In this document: piece by piece, positions 8,196 through 16,701 of the stretch
Layout of the letters: every line of letters begins with the position of its first letter
How positions within the stretch are numbered: position 1 is the stretch's first letter
NCBI RefSeq assembly: GCF_003367395.1
Contig: NZ_CP031417.1
Coordinates: 1 to 64,000, forward strand
Origin: Pseudolabrys taiwanensis
GTDB taxonomy: Bacteria > Pseudomonadota > Alphaproteobacteria > Rhizobiales > Xanthobacteraceae
DNA length: 64,000 nucleotides
Direction of reading: 5' to 3'
Translations under genes and position numbers: made by a program
The notes under the pieces: generated by a model
Seen by the model: the letters and a program-made list of their open reading frames with translations, nothing else
Database searches by the model: none
Told to the model about the DNA's origin: nothing

Positions 8196-8583
8196 CGCGT
8201 TCCATACGTCCGTATTTTGCCAGGCGAACGCGGCGACTTTGCCATTGTCCAGCCAGCCGTCCAGATTCGCAACTATAGCGAGCTTATAAGGCCAATGCTG
8301 CCGTCCAGTTGCAAGGGTGGATGGGAGGTGCCTACGGTTCCGGTTATCCCGAATCCCCTCGGTTGGCCTTCCATCGCCCACGAACACACGCCCGTGGATG
8401 TCCTTTCAGCCCGGCTGGCAGATGCATTTACCGAAATGGCTGATGGCAGGCAACCTCCCGGGCCAGTGATATTCCGTCCAACGCCGCACGCTACGTTGGG
8501 ATACCTGTCTTACGAAGACGGATTTTGGTCAGAGGCCTGAGTTGCTCCCCCGGAGGCTACCCCCCAAGTCGTTTCTTGGAATG
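8196..8583. other. 388-bp intergenic stretch without a supported gene
   Basis: It lies between two leftward genes (the unknown protein ending at 8584 and the methyltransferase starting at 8195). Open frames exist on both strands (for example + 8217-8540), but they have no recognisable domain and poor start context. The stretch probably holds the promoter and leader for the methyltransferase-transketolase operon. I see no clear -35/-10 pair. Confidence 0.4.
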
Positions 8584-9765
8584 TCACCCTCGTCCATCGG
8601 ATGTAGACGGGTTCAGGCCTGCGTTTTCGGCGTCCAGCAGGGCTTCCATTTCTGCGAATGAGCGTTGCAGCGAACCTAATTCGTCAATGGTCCAGACGAT
8701 GTGCTGATATGGTTTGGCGAAATCGAGATCGGCGTAAAGCCGGTGGCCATTTTGGATGAGAGCCTGCTCCGATTGTACGGCGGCAGTACCTACTTGGATA
8801 AAGAGCAGGTAGCGCGCAGTCTCACTATACCAGCAAAGCTCGGTCGGGCCGTGCATTAGCGCCATATTGAGCCATGCGGCCTCGTAGAGCGCGAGCCTCA
8901 GCTCGAGATTGACGCTGGCCAGATCGAATACGAGATGCCGAGAAAAATCGACAGGAGGTGGACCAGTGACCGTCTCGGAGTCATTGACGAAAATGACCGC
9001 GTATCGCGACGGATCGAGGCTGTCTGCGAAGGCCAGCCAATCGGCGTTCCGGCTGTTGCGTTGTGGCGTGTAGGGATAGTTGCGCAGGGTGATGACGATG
9101 GCCCTGCGTCCTTTGACGTAGTGGTTGAAAAACTGCCGCACCAGGTGTCGGGCGTGGCTCGGGGCGTCGAACATCGGCCAAATTGGCACCCCCGCTCGAG
9201 CATGCTGATGGATGACTTTCTTGTCGGGCTGCCGCGGCAGGAATATCCGATAGTCGCTAGGATAGATCCGCTTGGCATCCGAAGTGACGAGCGCTTCGGC
9301 CTGTTTGCGATCTCTACAGACCGTGTATGTGCTCACGGTCGGCAGGAACGACAGCATGGGGATCAGCATGTGACGAAGCCGCCACCGGCGGGCCTCGATA
9401 TTAACGGCAGCTTCGTATTCGGGGGTTTCCGCCCGTGCGCCATCGAGCGGGCCGGGGACGAAGATCACCTCAATGGAGTGCAAGCCGCGGAGGCGTCGTT
9501 CAACCTCAGCCGCTGCGAGATAGCTAGCAAAGTCGAAGGTTAACGGCGACGTCGAAAGATCGTAAATGAACTGGAGGCACGTTTCGTCTTCTGCCGAAGC
9601 GCCGCCGCGGCGCTTGGTCAGTTGCCGGGCTTGAATCAAAGCCAAACGCACGTAGTGTGTGACCTGGAAGCGCGGCTGGGTGATTTCCGTGCGTGCGATG
9701 ATGACGAAATAATTAAGGCCATGCGTTCGGACGCGTGCGACAAGTTTGCGAACGAAAGCGATCAT
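8584..9765 (-). CDS. Uncharacterised protein of polysaccharide locus, possible glycosyltransferase
   Basis: About 393 residues from the ATG at 9765. A start at 9957 would overlap the divergent gene at 9863 and adds low-quality sequence. I do not recognise the family. The middle has a YPSDYRIFLPRQ and VIHQHARAGVPIW region, then alternating hydrophobic strands (AIVITLRNYP, YAVIFVNDSE, LALYEAAWLNMALMHGPTEL) that read like the second Rossmann-like half of a GT-B-type enzyme with a glycine/glutamate-rich donor site. This is inference only. No signal peptide or membrane helix is obvious. It shares a 97-bp divergent promoter region with the gene at 9863. Confidence 0.6.
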   Translation of the reverse strand: MIAFVRKLVARVRTHGLNYFVIIARTEITQPRFQVTHYVRLALIQARQLTKRRGGASAEDETCLQFIYDLSTSPLTFDFASYLAAAEVERRLRGLHSIEVIFVPGPLDGARAETPEYEAAVNIEARRWRLRHMLIPMLSFLPTVSTYTVCRDRKQAEALVTSDAKRIYPSDYRIFLPRQPDKKVIHQHARAGVPIWPMFDAPSHARHLVRQFFNHYVKGRRAIVITLRNYPYTPQRNSRNADWLAFADSLDPSRYAVIFVNDSETVTGPPPVDFSRHLVFDLASVNLELRLALYEAAWLNMALMHGPTELCWYSETARYLLFIQVGTAAVQSEQALIQNGHRLYADLDFAKPYQHIVWTIDELGSLQRSFAEMEALLDAENAGLNPSTSDGRG

Positions 9766-9862
9766 GGGTTGTCGATGTTCGAAGTGGAGTGTGGCAGTTG
9801 AACTGCGGTCGTTACCATAAAATGCGCGTTGATGACAACTTCGCGCGGACGGTCCGGCGACG

Positions 9863-12049
9863 ATGATCCGCCTTCGCCTCATAACGGCAGCTTGGGGAGA
9901 TGAATTCGTCGACCGTTTTCTCAGTGCGACGCTTCGCTCTTTGGCGGCTCCCGACAATCTCCCCGCGGTAGCAGGGCGCTACGCCATCGAATACGATCTT
10001 CACGTCCCACCGGAGGCCGAACAAAGGATCAGGTCTCATTTTTGGTTTGGCCAACTCGCGGACCGTGTGAGCTTTCGATTTCGGCCGCTACGGCCGCGGG
10101 ATTTCGATTCGACGAACTCCATGTCGCATTGGACGATTTGGCAGCGCGCCGTTGAAGAAGCCAGACGTGACGATGTCGCGGTTATTCTGGTTGCCTCGGA
10201 CCATATCTTTGCAAATGGCGCTTTGGTCCGTTGGACCGATTTGTTGGCAAACGGCTACCTCGCCGTGTATTCGCCGGGATTTCAGGCCGTCGATGAATCG
10301 CTGATGCCCGAGATCGTTACGCGTTTCCCGACGATTGAACCCATCAATTTTGCAATGTCCGAATTGCACCATGCAATGTTGCGACATTTGCATCCGATCA
10401 TGATCAGTCTGCTGCGTGGAGCGCCGCGCGTTATCCCGCACCGCGAATGGGATCTGCGTGCGGTTGCTGGAAAGGCCGTTCTGCAGACCGTTTTGGCGTC
10501 ACATCCGATGGCGTTCTGGCCAGCACGCATAAGGACTGGGGAGAATTTTTCGCCGATAGAGAAATTCGAAAAAGTCGCGTTCGAGCCTTGCTGGTTCATT
10601 GGCGTTGAGCCGTTGTTCAAATACCTCAACTTGTATTTGCGGCGACAGCCGATGGATGACCTGCTGCTGAGTTGCTCTGGCGATTGGGCGGAAACCTATA
10701 TCGATCCGGTAAATGAGCGTGAGGCGGCGTGCAGCCATGTATGCCCTGTCGATTCAGCGCCGCGTGCGTATGACGTGCGGTCGACTCGGCTCGGAGCCGA
10801 GTTCTTTATTGGCCAATTGTCGATCAGCCGCACTCTGTTTCGGATATCGAAGGTGTTAAAGGAACGGGGCCACTCCGTTGCGGCAAGGTGGCTCGCCGGC
10901 GCGATGGTCGAAGGGCGGCTGCGCAGGCGGGTCGGCTTGCGAGGACCATTCACGATCCTGGTTCCGGCCGAAAGCGTGCTTGAGCAGCTTTCGCGCGACG
11001 ACCAAATGTCGCTCTTGGAGAATGGTGCGGCGTTATTGGTGCGTGCGGTCAGAGACCATTTATTGCGGGGCAAGCATCGTTTTCGGCGCGGTCAGCGCAT
11101 CGTTAATGCGGCAGGCGGTACTATCGAAGCCTTGAGTGGCCGCCGCTACGCGCTGGCTTCCAGCGGTGGCCTCAGGATCGCTCGGGTCTATGCTAGTGAT
11201 GGTTTTGATATTTGTGTCTTGGAAGGCGTCGCGTCGGCATTTGTTGCTGGTCGGTACCGTAGTGATTCCATCGCAGTCGCAACGAGGAGGCGTTTGAGGC
11301 ACTCCGCTGTTCGTCTGGTGCGTCTAGGTAAAGATGTGCTGTTGCGTGGCACGTCGAGAACCCCGCGACTGCGCAACGCCCTGATCAAAGTGCGTGGAGT
11401 GCTGCAGGGTGGTTCGGCACAAATAGCCTTGGAGACGAAAGTCGATCTTGAGACGGAGCGGCTGTATCGGCGCGCCATCGTGGCTCGCAGCATCGAAGCC
11501 TTGAGCGAACTGTTGAATTTCCACGATCGGCAATTGTTTCGCGACGCATCGCTCGTTGGCGGCGTTCGGACACATTTGAACCGGCTTGAACTGCCTCGCA
11601 TCGAGCCGCAGAACGCTATCGGATGGTTGAAGGAAGCTGTCGAGCGTTCGCCATGGTTCTTCGAGGCCTGGTTCGAACTGGGATACGCTTATCTTGACGG
11701 TGGGGATCGCCATGCGGCAATGGCCGCTTTCCGGCAGGCCAAGGATTTGATGCCGACTATGCCGCGGGAGGCGGGGCAGCCGGACCCGCGTCTTATTGCA
11801 GCGATCGAATGGGCGACTTTGGCCGTGTCGGACGGCGGCGCTGCGGCGGCTGTTTTGGACGCGTTGCCGACGGGAACTTCACCAGTGTGGCGATCTAATG
11901 TGGCGCAAGCGCGCCTTTACGTGAAGGCCGGTCGTATCGACGACGCTCTTACGGCCTTTGAGCGCGGATTGCAGCGCATCTCAATCGGTGGGCGCTTCGG
12001 GGGCGTACTGCCGCGCAATTTGGACGATGTCAGTCGCTGGCTGCGGTAA
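9863..12049 (+). CDS. Large uncharacterised protein: GT-A-like N-terminal region, FAS1-like middle, TPR-like C-terminus
   Basis: A 728-residue protein, paralogous over about 460 residues to the protein at 18306. Shared features are a W-rich segment followed by a hydrophobic strand with an acidic residue and N-G (VASDHIFANGA near residue 110; VPPDVTWSNGA in the paralogue), which resembles the donor/metal region of GT-A enzymes. A shared region at about 360-455 (FTILVPAES, DHLLRG, TIEALSGR) weakly resembles a fasciclin (FAS1) fold. The C-terminal 140 residues contain TPR-like helices (AWFELGYAYLDGGDRHAAMAAFRQA). It is probably a cytoplasmic sugar-transfer or assembly protein. The domain calls are tentative. 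Confidence 0.65.
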   Translation: MIRLRLITAAWGDEFVDRFLSATLRSLAAPDNLPAVAGRYAIEYDLHVPPEAEQRIRSHFWFGQLADRVSFRFRPLRPRDFDSTNSMSHWTIWQRAVEEARRDDVAVILVASDHIFANGALVRWTDLLANGYLAVYSPGFQAVDESLMPEIVTRFPTIEPINFAMSELHHAMLRHLHPIMISLLRGAPRVIPHREWDLRAVAGKAVLQTVLASHPMAFWPARIRTGENFSPIEKFEKVAFEPCWFIGVEPLFKYLNLYLRRQPMDDLLLSCSGDWAETYIDPVNEREAACSHVCPVDSAPRAYDVRSTRLGAEFFIGQLSISRTLFRISKVLKERGHSVAARWLAGAMVEGRLRRRVGLRGPFTILVPAESVLEQLSRDDQMSLLENGAALLVRAVRDHLLRGKHRFRRGQRIVNAAGGTIEALSGRRYALASSGGLRIARVYASDGFDICVLEGVASAFVAGRYRSDSIAVATRRRLRHSAVRLVRLGKDVLLRGTSRTPRLRNALIKVRGVLQGGSAQIALETKVDLETERLYRRAIVARSIEALSELLNFHDRQLFRDASLVGGVRTHLNRLELPRIEPQNAIGWLKEAVERSPWFFEAWFELGYAYLDGGDRHAAMAAFRQAKDLMPTMPREAGQPDPRLIAAIEWATLAVSDGGAAAAVLDALPTGTSPVWRSNVAQARLYVKAGRIDDALTAFERGLQRISIGGRFGGVLPRNLDDVSRWLR

Positions 12050-12316
12050 GCCGCAATATTTGCGAAATATGCGCTGGCGAATGGGGCTTCGCGCGCGGTG
12101 TCGCGGCAAGCATCATGAATTGGAGCTATTTAAAATACATTATACATATCATATAGTTATCTTATGTTTGATTATTGCCTTACTGCCCGGATTGTCCGAT
12201 TAGCGATCGGAAGCCCGCGATCGCAGATTGTTCTTGTATGGTGTTCTGCATGCAAGCTAAGAGTCCGCTGAAAAGGGGAACGCTTCCGTTTCGTATTGCC
12301 GGCCAGGGGTAGTCCG
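12050..12316 (+). promoter_or_regulatory. AT-rich leader before the oxygenase operon, with hairpins after the upstream stop
   Basis: Just after the stop at 12049, CGCAA-TAT-TTGCG (12052-12064) and an overlapping ATATTT-GCG-AAATAT (12056-12070) form small alternative hairpins. From about 12114 to 12190 the sequence is strikingly AT-rich for this genome, with many TATA-like hexamers. It probably contains the promoter of the rightward operon starting at 12317. I cannot assign a single -35/-10 pair. Confidence 0.4.
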
Positions 12317-13132
12317 ATGGCACTCATCGAATCGTTTTACTCCACTGAAAATTCTGCCTTGGTGGAGGAGTTCAATTCTCAAGGTTATATCATCCGCGAT
12401 GTCGAAGATCGCGCGGCATTGGATGAGTTGCGGCATGAGGTCGTGAAAGTTGCTGCGCGGCTTGCCGAGTGCCCGTTGCCCAAGGACGATGGCGAGTTTC
12501 TCGACAATCTGCACGACATCGTTTCCGTGGAGAAGCTCAACCCGCTTCGCCTCGGCGTCTATCGGGAGATGAATGCGAAGCCTTGGTTCCGTCCGACCTA
12601 TTTCCGGCTTGGCCGCAGTATGATCGAGGAACTGGTCGGCAATGAGCTGGCCATGCAGAATCGTATCAACTTCTCGATTCAGATGCCCAAGGAGCAGACG
12701 TCGCTGCTCGACATTCATGCCGACGTGTTCAGTGGTGAAACCCCCTACCAGGTCGTGCAGTGGATGCCGCTTGTGGATGTGTTCGGCACTAAGTCGATGT
12801 TCATCCTGCCGCGTCAGAAGTCAGAGCCCGTCGTCGAGCGCTTCAAAGAATTTCCGGACATGCGCTCGCTCTTCTCGGCGGTGGAGAAGGATCTGATCTG
12901 GCTGAACATTCCGTACGGCAAGGTGCTGATCTTCTGCCCGAATTTTCTGCACGGCAATGTGCTCAACGATGAGACAACAACGCGTTGGTCGATGAATTGT
13001 CGGTTCACGGGCCTGTTTACGCCCTATGACAGCGCCGAGAAGTCACTTGGCTCCTTTTATCTACCTATCACAGTGCGGCCCGTGACTCGTGTCGGCATGG
13101 CGTACAAGCAGCCTTCCGGCTTTGCGGAGTAA
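12317..13132 (+). CDS. 2OG-Fe(II) oxygenase-like protein of a sporadic carbohydrate cluster
   Basis: 271 residues from the ATG at 12317, with AGGGG 7 bp upstream; an earlier in-frame start at 12296 lacks a site. The iron-binding facial triad is visible: HxD at His134/Asp136 (LLDIHADVF) and distal His212 (NFLHGN), with Arg223 or Arg229 available for 2-oxoglutarate. It resembles the phytanoyl-CoA dioxygenase-like enzymes I recall being named 'sporadic carbohydrate cluster 2OG-Fe(II) oxygenase'. It probably hydroxylates or oxidises a sugar. The LIC12192-type gene follows after 3 bp, the pairing expected for that family. Confidence 0.8.
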   Translation: MALIESFYSTENSALVEEFNSQGYIIRDVEDRAALDELRHEVVKVAARLAECPLPKDDGEFLDNLHDIVSVEKLNPLRLGVYREMNAKPWFRPTYFRLGRSMIEELVGNELAMQNRINFSIQMPKEQTSLLDIHADVFSGETPYQVVQWMPLVDVFGTKSMFILPRQKSEPVVERFKEFPDMRSLFSAVEKDLIWLNIPYGKVLIFCPNFLHGNVLNDETTTRWSMNCRFTGLFTPYDSAEKSLGSFYLPITVRPVTRVGMAYKQPSGFAE

Positions 13133-13135
13133 CGG

Positions 13136-13552
13136 ATGTCCAAAAACAGATTGGGTTTACGCGGGTACGTGACTTCGCGGCCGTTTGGGCAATACTGTGT
13201 TCCGGTTCCGCTGCAGTCGCTGGCGTTGCGCGATTATTGCCAACGTAACAATCTCATTTACGTGTTGCCGGTGAATGAGAACATTTTTCCGCACTCATAC
13301 ATGGTGCTGGAAGGCATGACGAAAGGCCTGTCGGATTATCAGGGCATCGTCATGTACAGTCTGCACATGTTGCCGCAGCGGGAGGAGCGCCGCCGCGAGT
13401 TCTACAAGAAGATATTGGAGCAAGGTTGCGAGCTCCACATCGTGCTCGAGGGCCTGGTGATTTCCGATGACCAGGGGGTCGAGCATATCGAGGAACTGGT
13501 CCAGCTGAACCAGATTTCGACCAAGGTTTTAAAATCCCTTCCGGTGGATTGA
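13136..13552 (+). CDS. Sporadic carbohydrate cluster protein, LIC12192-like
   Basis: A 138-residue protein with no characterised domain. The opening GYVTSRPFG, the VLPVNENIFPHSYMVLEGM segment and IVLEGLVI near the end match my recollection of the small conserved family named after Leptospira LIC12192. That family is known only from scattered carbohydrate gene clusters and has no known function. It is hydrophilic, without signal or membrane segment. The start is 3 bp after the oxygenase stop, and GGAG lies in the overlap region. It may be an accessory or scaffold for the oxygenase or the radical SAM enzyme. That role is a guess. Confidence 0.75.
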   Translation: MSKNRLGLRGYVTSRPFGQYCVPVPLQSLALRDYCQRNNLIYVLPVNENIFPHSYMVLEGMTKGLSDYQGIVMYSLHMLPQREERRREFYKKILEQGCELHIVLEGLVISDDQGVEHIEELVQLNQISTKVLKSLPVD

Positions 13553-13556
13553 GACG

Positions 13557-14447
13557 ATGGCGGATCACGTCGTGGTAACTGGCGCCAGTGGTTTTGCTGG
13601 CGGGTTTATCGCACGCGCGTTGGCCGAAAAAGGCTTCACGGTTACCGCGCTGTCTCGTCACGCGAACGACGATGCTCCGGTCGCCAATCTGAGATGGCGC
13701 CGGGCGGACATCATCGATCCTGGTTCGTTGCCGACGCGGTTCGATGCGCTATTGCATATTGCCGCGGAGATACCGGCTCGCTGTCCGGAGCCGGACGCGC
13801 TTTACCGGCGAAATCTAGAACCGTCGCGAAGCGTATTCGAACAGGCGGTTGCCGCCGGCGCAAAGACCATTGTTTTTACCTCCTCGATGTCCGTATACGG
13901 CTCTGTCGACGTGTCGGAATTGACGGAGACTACGCCGTCTCAGAATCCGGATCCCTATGGCCGCGCGAAACGTGACGCCGAGGATTTGCTGGAAAATGTG
14001 GTCCAGGATGGAAAGTGTCTGTCTGGCCTGTCTCTCCGCTTACCCGGAACGGTAGGCAAAGGATCGCACCATAATTTCCTCTCCGAGGCTTTGCGTCGCG
14101 TTCTCGCAGGCGAAGCGGTGCGCGCCAGCAATCCGGAGGCAATGTTCAACAACATCGTTTATATTGGCGATCTCGCGAGCTTTCTTGCACGTTGGATTGC
14201 GGCGCCTCGGTCCGGTTACGCTGTAACTAATTTGGCGTCTCCCGATCCTATCCCAATCCGCGACGTCTTCGGCCTGTTGTTCAGCACGGCGCGCCGTTCG
14301 GAGCGGATTGAGATCGCAGAGGGCGGTAAGAGGCCGTTTCTCATCAATCTCGACCGCGCCATCGCGCTTGGCTATCGTCCAAGATCAGTTCGGGCGAGCA
14401 TCGAAGCGTTCGTTCGCGACAATTTAACCGACCGACCGGAGCACTAA
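13557..14447 (+). CDS. NAD-dependent epimerase/dehydratase (extended SDR)
   Basis: A 296-residue extended SDR with TGASGFAGGFIA, the SSMSVYG strand and an intact YGRAK catalytic pair. It shares ETTPSQNPDPYG, RLPGTVG and NPEAMFNN segments with the SDR at 4844, so the two are paralogues serving the same pathway or giving two stereochemical outcomes. It begins 4 bp after the LIC12192-like gene and its stop overlaps the next start by one base. Nucleotide-sugar substrate not identifiable. Confidence 0.85.
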   Translation: MADHVVVTGASGFAGGFIARALAEKGFTVTALSRHANDDAPVANLRWRRADIIDPGSLPTRFDALLHIAAEIPARCPEPDALYRRNLEPSRSVFEQAVAAGAKTIVFTSSMSVYGSVDVSELTETTPSQNPDPYGRAKRDAEDLLENVVQDGKCLSGLSLRLPGTVGKGSHHNFLSEALRRVLAGEAVRASNPEAMFNNIVYIGDLASFLARWIAAPRSGYAVTNLASPDPIPIRDVFGLLFSTARRSERIEIAEGGKRPFLINLDRAIALGYRPRSVRASIEAFVRDNLTDRPEH

Positions 14448-15676
14448 TGAATATCACGCAGCAAGGCGCATCACCGCGCTCGCCGGCCCACATCAGTCGG
14501 TGCGTCGTTTGCGGCGGGGCTGGTGGCGAACCTGTGTGGGATGTAGCGAAATCGCCGATACATCCGTTCCGCCCTCCTGAGGCGGCGGGCAGTCAGGCGG
14601 GCTTCGGTTGCCTACATATCGTGCGTTGTGACAGTTGCGGTCACCTCTATAACGCGGCCTTCGACCCGCTCGGTGCCGATGATCTCTATGGCGCTTTTGT
14701 GCTCACCAACGTGCCGGTCAGCCCCTCAATGGTGAAGGCCGTCGAAGGCACGGCGGAATCCATTCTAAGGCATGCCAAACCGAGACCCGTGGTCCTTGAG
14801 GTCGGCGGCGGCGGCGGCGCGCTGTCGATGTTGCTGGCGGAGACCGCAAGCGAGGTCCATCTCGTGGAGCCAAGCCGGGCGTTATCTCCCGACCGTTTTG
14901 CGGGTACGAAGGTTACTTTCCATCAGTCGATGTTTCCGACAACCACGCTGACGGGGAAGGTTTTCGATGTCATTGTCTGCCGACAGGTGTTGGAGCACAT
15001 TCCGGATCCCAATCCGTTTTTGAAATCGCTGCGGGCGCAAATCAGCGATGATGGGATAGCGTACATCGAGCTGCCGAGCGCCGAGTACATTTATGTCAAC
15101 CGATCGGTTGTCGACTTTCACTATCCCCATGTTCACTTTTACCGCCAGCCTCATCTTGAGGCTTTATTTGCTCGCGCTGGCTTTGCGGTCGTCGAGACGA
15201 TCGATGTCAAGAACGGGCACGACACGGCCTTTGTGTTGCGGCCCGTAGCGGCTTCGGACGTACGGCCAGCAATTATAAAAGATGATCCGAATTTCGTCGC
15301 CGACATGGCAAAGCGTCGCGCTTACGGCAGGGAGCGGCTTACCGGCATCACCGGTTCGATCGGCCTATACGGCGCCAATGCCTATTCGCAATCGCTGTTT
15401 GGCGTGTATCCGGACTTTGCCGCTTATTCGGCCATGTTCGACGACACGCCGATGTATGTTGGACACCAGGTCTACGGGCCAGCTATTGACTTGCCGATCG
15501 GCCCCCCGTCCGTCGAGAAGCTGCTGCCGCTCGGCGCGGTGATCGTGACGGCCTACCTACATGACCTCGTTATCGCACGAAAGGTGCGGGCGCTGGGCTT
15601 CAAGGGCCCAATTTATACCGTTCGAACTGATTCTCTTGCCGGCAATGGCGAGCAACCGCCCAGTTTGTTTGCCTAG
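14447..15676 (+). CDS. SAM-dependent C-methyltransferase-like protein with zinc-binding N-terminus
   Basis: 409 residues in three parts. The N-terminus has two CxxC pairs (CVVCGG near residue 18 and CDSCGH near 61), as in putative zinc-binding domains of sugar C-methyltransferases. A class I SAM domain follows (VLEVGGGGGALSMLL, RQVLEHIPDP). The C-terminal domain (about 285-409: ITGSIGLYGAN, then IYTVRTDSL) resembles the C-methyltransferase C-terminal domain that binds the nucleotide sugar. Such enzymes methylate C3 or another carbon of a keto-sugar. It ends the rightward operon, so a C-methylated branched sugar is a reasonable prediction for this module. Confidence 0.8.
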   Translation: MNITQQGASPRSPAHISRCVVCGGAGGEPVWDVAKSPIHPFRPPEAAGSQAGFGCLHIVRCDSCGHLYNAAFDPLGADDLYGAFVLTNVPVSPSMVKAVEGTAESILRHAKPRPVVLEVGGGGGALSMLLAETASEVHLVEPSRALSPDRFAGTKVTFHQSMFPTTTLTGKVFDVIVCRQVLEHIPDPNPFLKSLRAQISDDGIAYIELPSAEYIYVNRSVVDFHYPHVHFYRQPHLEALFARAGFAVVETIDVKNGHDTAFVLRPVAASDVRPAIIKDDPNFVADMAKRRAYGRERLTGITGSIGLYGANAYSQSLFGVYPDFAAYSAMFDDTPMYVGHQVYGPAIDLPIGPPSVEKLLPLGAVIVTAYLHDLVIARKVRALGFKGPIYTVRTDSLAGNGEQPPSLFA

Positions 15677-15750
15677 TCCGAGGTTTTGTCCAAGAACGGG
15701 GGCTTAATCCTCGTCGGAAAGTGGGCGGGAGCAGGGCCCCCGCCACGCCG

Positions 15751-16608
15751 TTAGTAGACGCCGTCAATCCCGTCGTCGGCCGTGCGAGCAATATAAGTGC
15801 GGCCCCACCAACCGACATCAAGATGGCGGATAAAGCGCCACTTCGACCGTTTCTGGAATTCCAGGAATGCCCTGGCGACGCCGCGGGTCGGATTGGCTTT
15901 GTTGCCGACGAAAAGGTCATCCATATAGATTACCGAGCCATCCTGCAGCAGCGGCTCGATGAAATCGAACACAGGAACGGCGGACTCGTAAAGGTCGCAG
16001 TCGACCGTGACCAGAGCGATCTTGTTCTCTTTCGCGACGAATTGCGTTTGCAACTCGTCAGTCAGTGAGTCCGAGTAGAATCCCTTGATGGTCTTGACGC
16101 GGTCGACATAGATTCCGTGCTTGTGGACCAAGTCCTGGAACGACTGTTCGGACGTGGTGAGTGCTCCCTGCGTCCACTTGGTGACGCTGGTCTCCGTCGT
16201 CGGAATCGGCAGGCCTTCGAAGCTGTCGAAGGCGAAAAACTTCATGTGATCCTGGTTATGCCGGCGGGCCTCGGTCAGCGCCATGCGAAAGGTGCGACAC
16301 CGATGGCAGCCGAACTCGAGGTAGTTGCCGCGAATTTCGTTCTCTGTCAGAAAGTCGAAAACACGCCGGAAAAACAGATACTTTTCAGCTTGGCGATTGC
16401 CCTGATTGTACCGGATCTCGTCCTGCTTGGACCACTTCGCCAGCTCCCGCCCGTCGGCAAGTTTCACCCAAGGCTCGCCGTCAATTCGGACGATCAAATC
16501 TTCTTCCGGGACGGCAGCGATCCGTGATGCGGCTGCGGCGGCAGGCTTCTTTGCCGCCGGCTTTCCGGCACGCTTAGATTTCACGGTCTTCTTTGAACGC
16601 TTGGCCAT
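15751..16608 (-). CDS. TylF/MycF-family O-methyltransferase-like protein
   Basis: About 285 residues from the ATG at 16608, which has GGAG 5 bp upstream; an in-frame TTG start would add three residues. The N-terminal ~35 residues are Lys/Ala-rich and low in complexity. The SAM domain follows with YLEFGCHRCRTFRMAL, FFAFDSFEGLP (the TylF-typical DSFEGLP), VTVDCDLYES and IYMDDLF metal-binding positions. TylF-type enzymes O-methylate deoxysugars in a metal-dependent way. It runs convergent with the C-methyltransferase gene. Likely role is O-methylation of a glycan residue or of its chain end. Confidence 0.85.
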   Translation of the reverse strand: MAKRSKKTVKSKRAGKPAAKKPAAAAASRIAAVPEEDLIVRIDGEPWVKLADGRELAKWSKQDEIRYNQGNRQAEKYLFFRRVFDFLTENEIRGNYLEFGCHRCRTFRMALTEARRHNQDHMKFFAFDSFEGLPIPTTETSVTKWTQGALTTSEQSFQDLVHKHGIYVDRVKTIKGFYSDSLTDELQTQFVAKENKIALVTVDCDLYESAVPVFDFIEPLLQDGSVIYMDDLFVGNKANPTRGVARAFLEFQKRSKWRFIRHLDVGWWGRTYIARTADDGIDGVY

Positions 16609-16701
16609 AGGCTCCAAACCTCGGTGAATGACGCCAACTGTCTAATGGGATTTAGGGACTAGGTCGATACCCTAATTGTGTCCCTGTTGGAGCGGACGCG
16701 A

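Noticed and set aside
8217..8540. 108-codon + frame in the 8.2-8.5 kb gap
   Set aside because: No domain, and it faces against the surrounding leftward genes; it more likely overlaps a promoter region.
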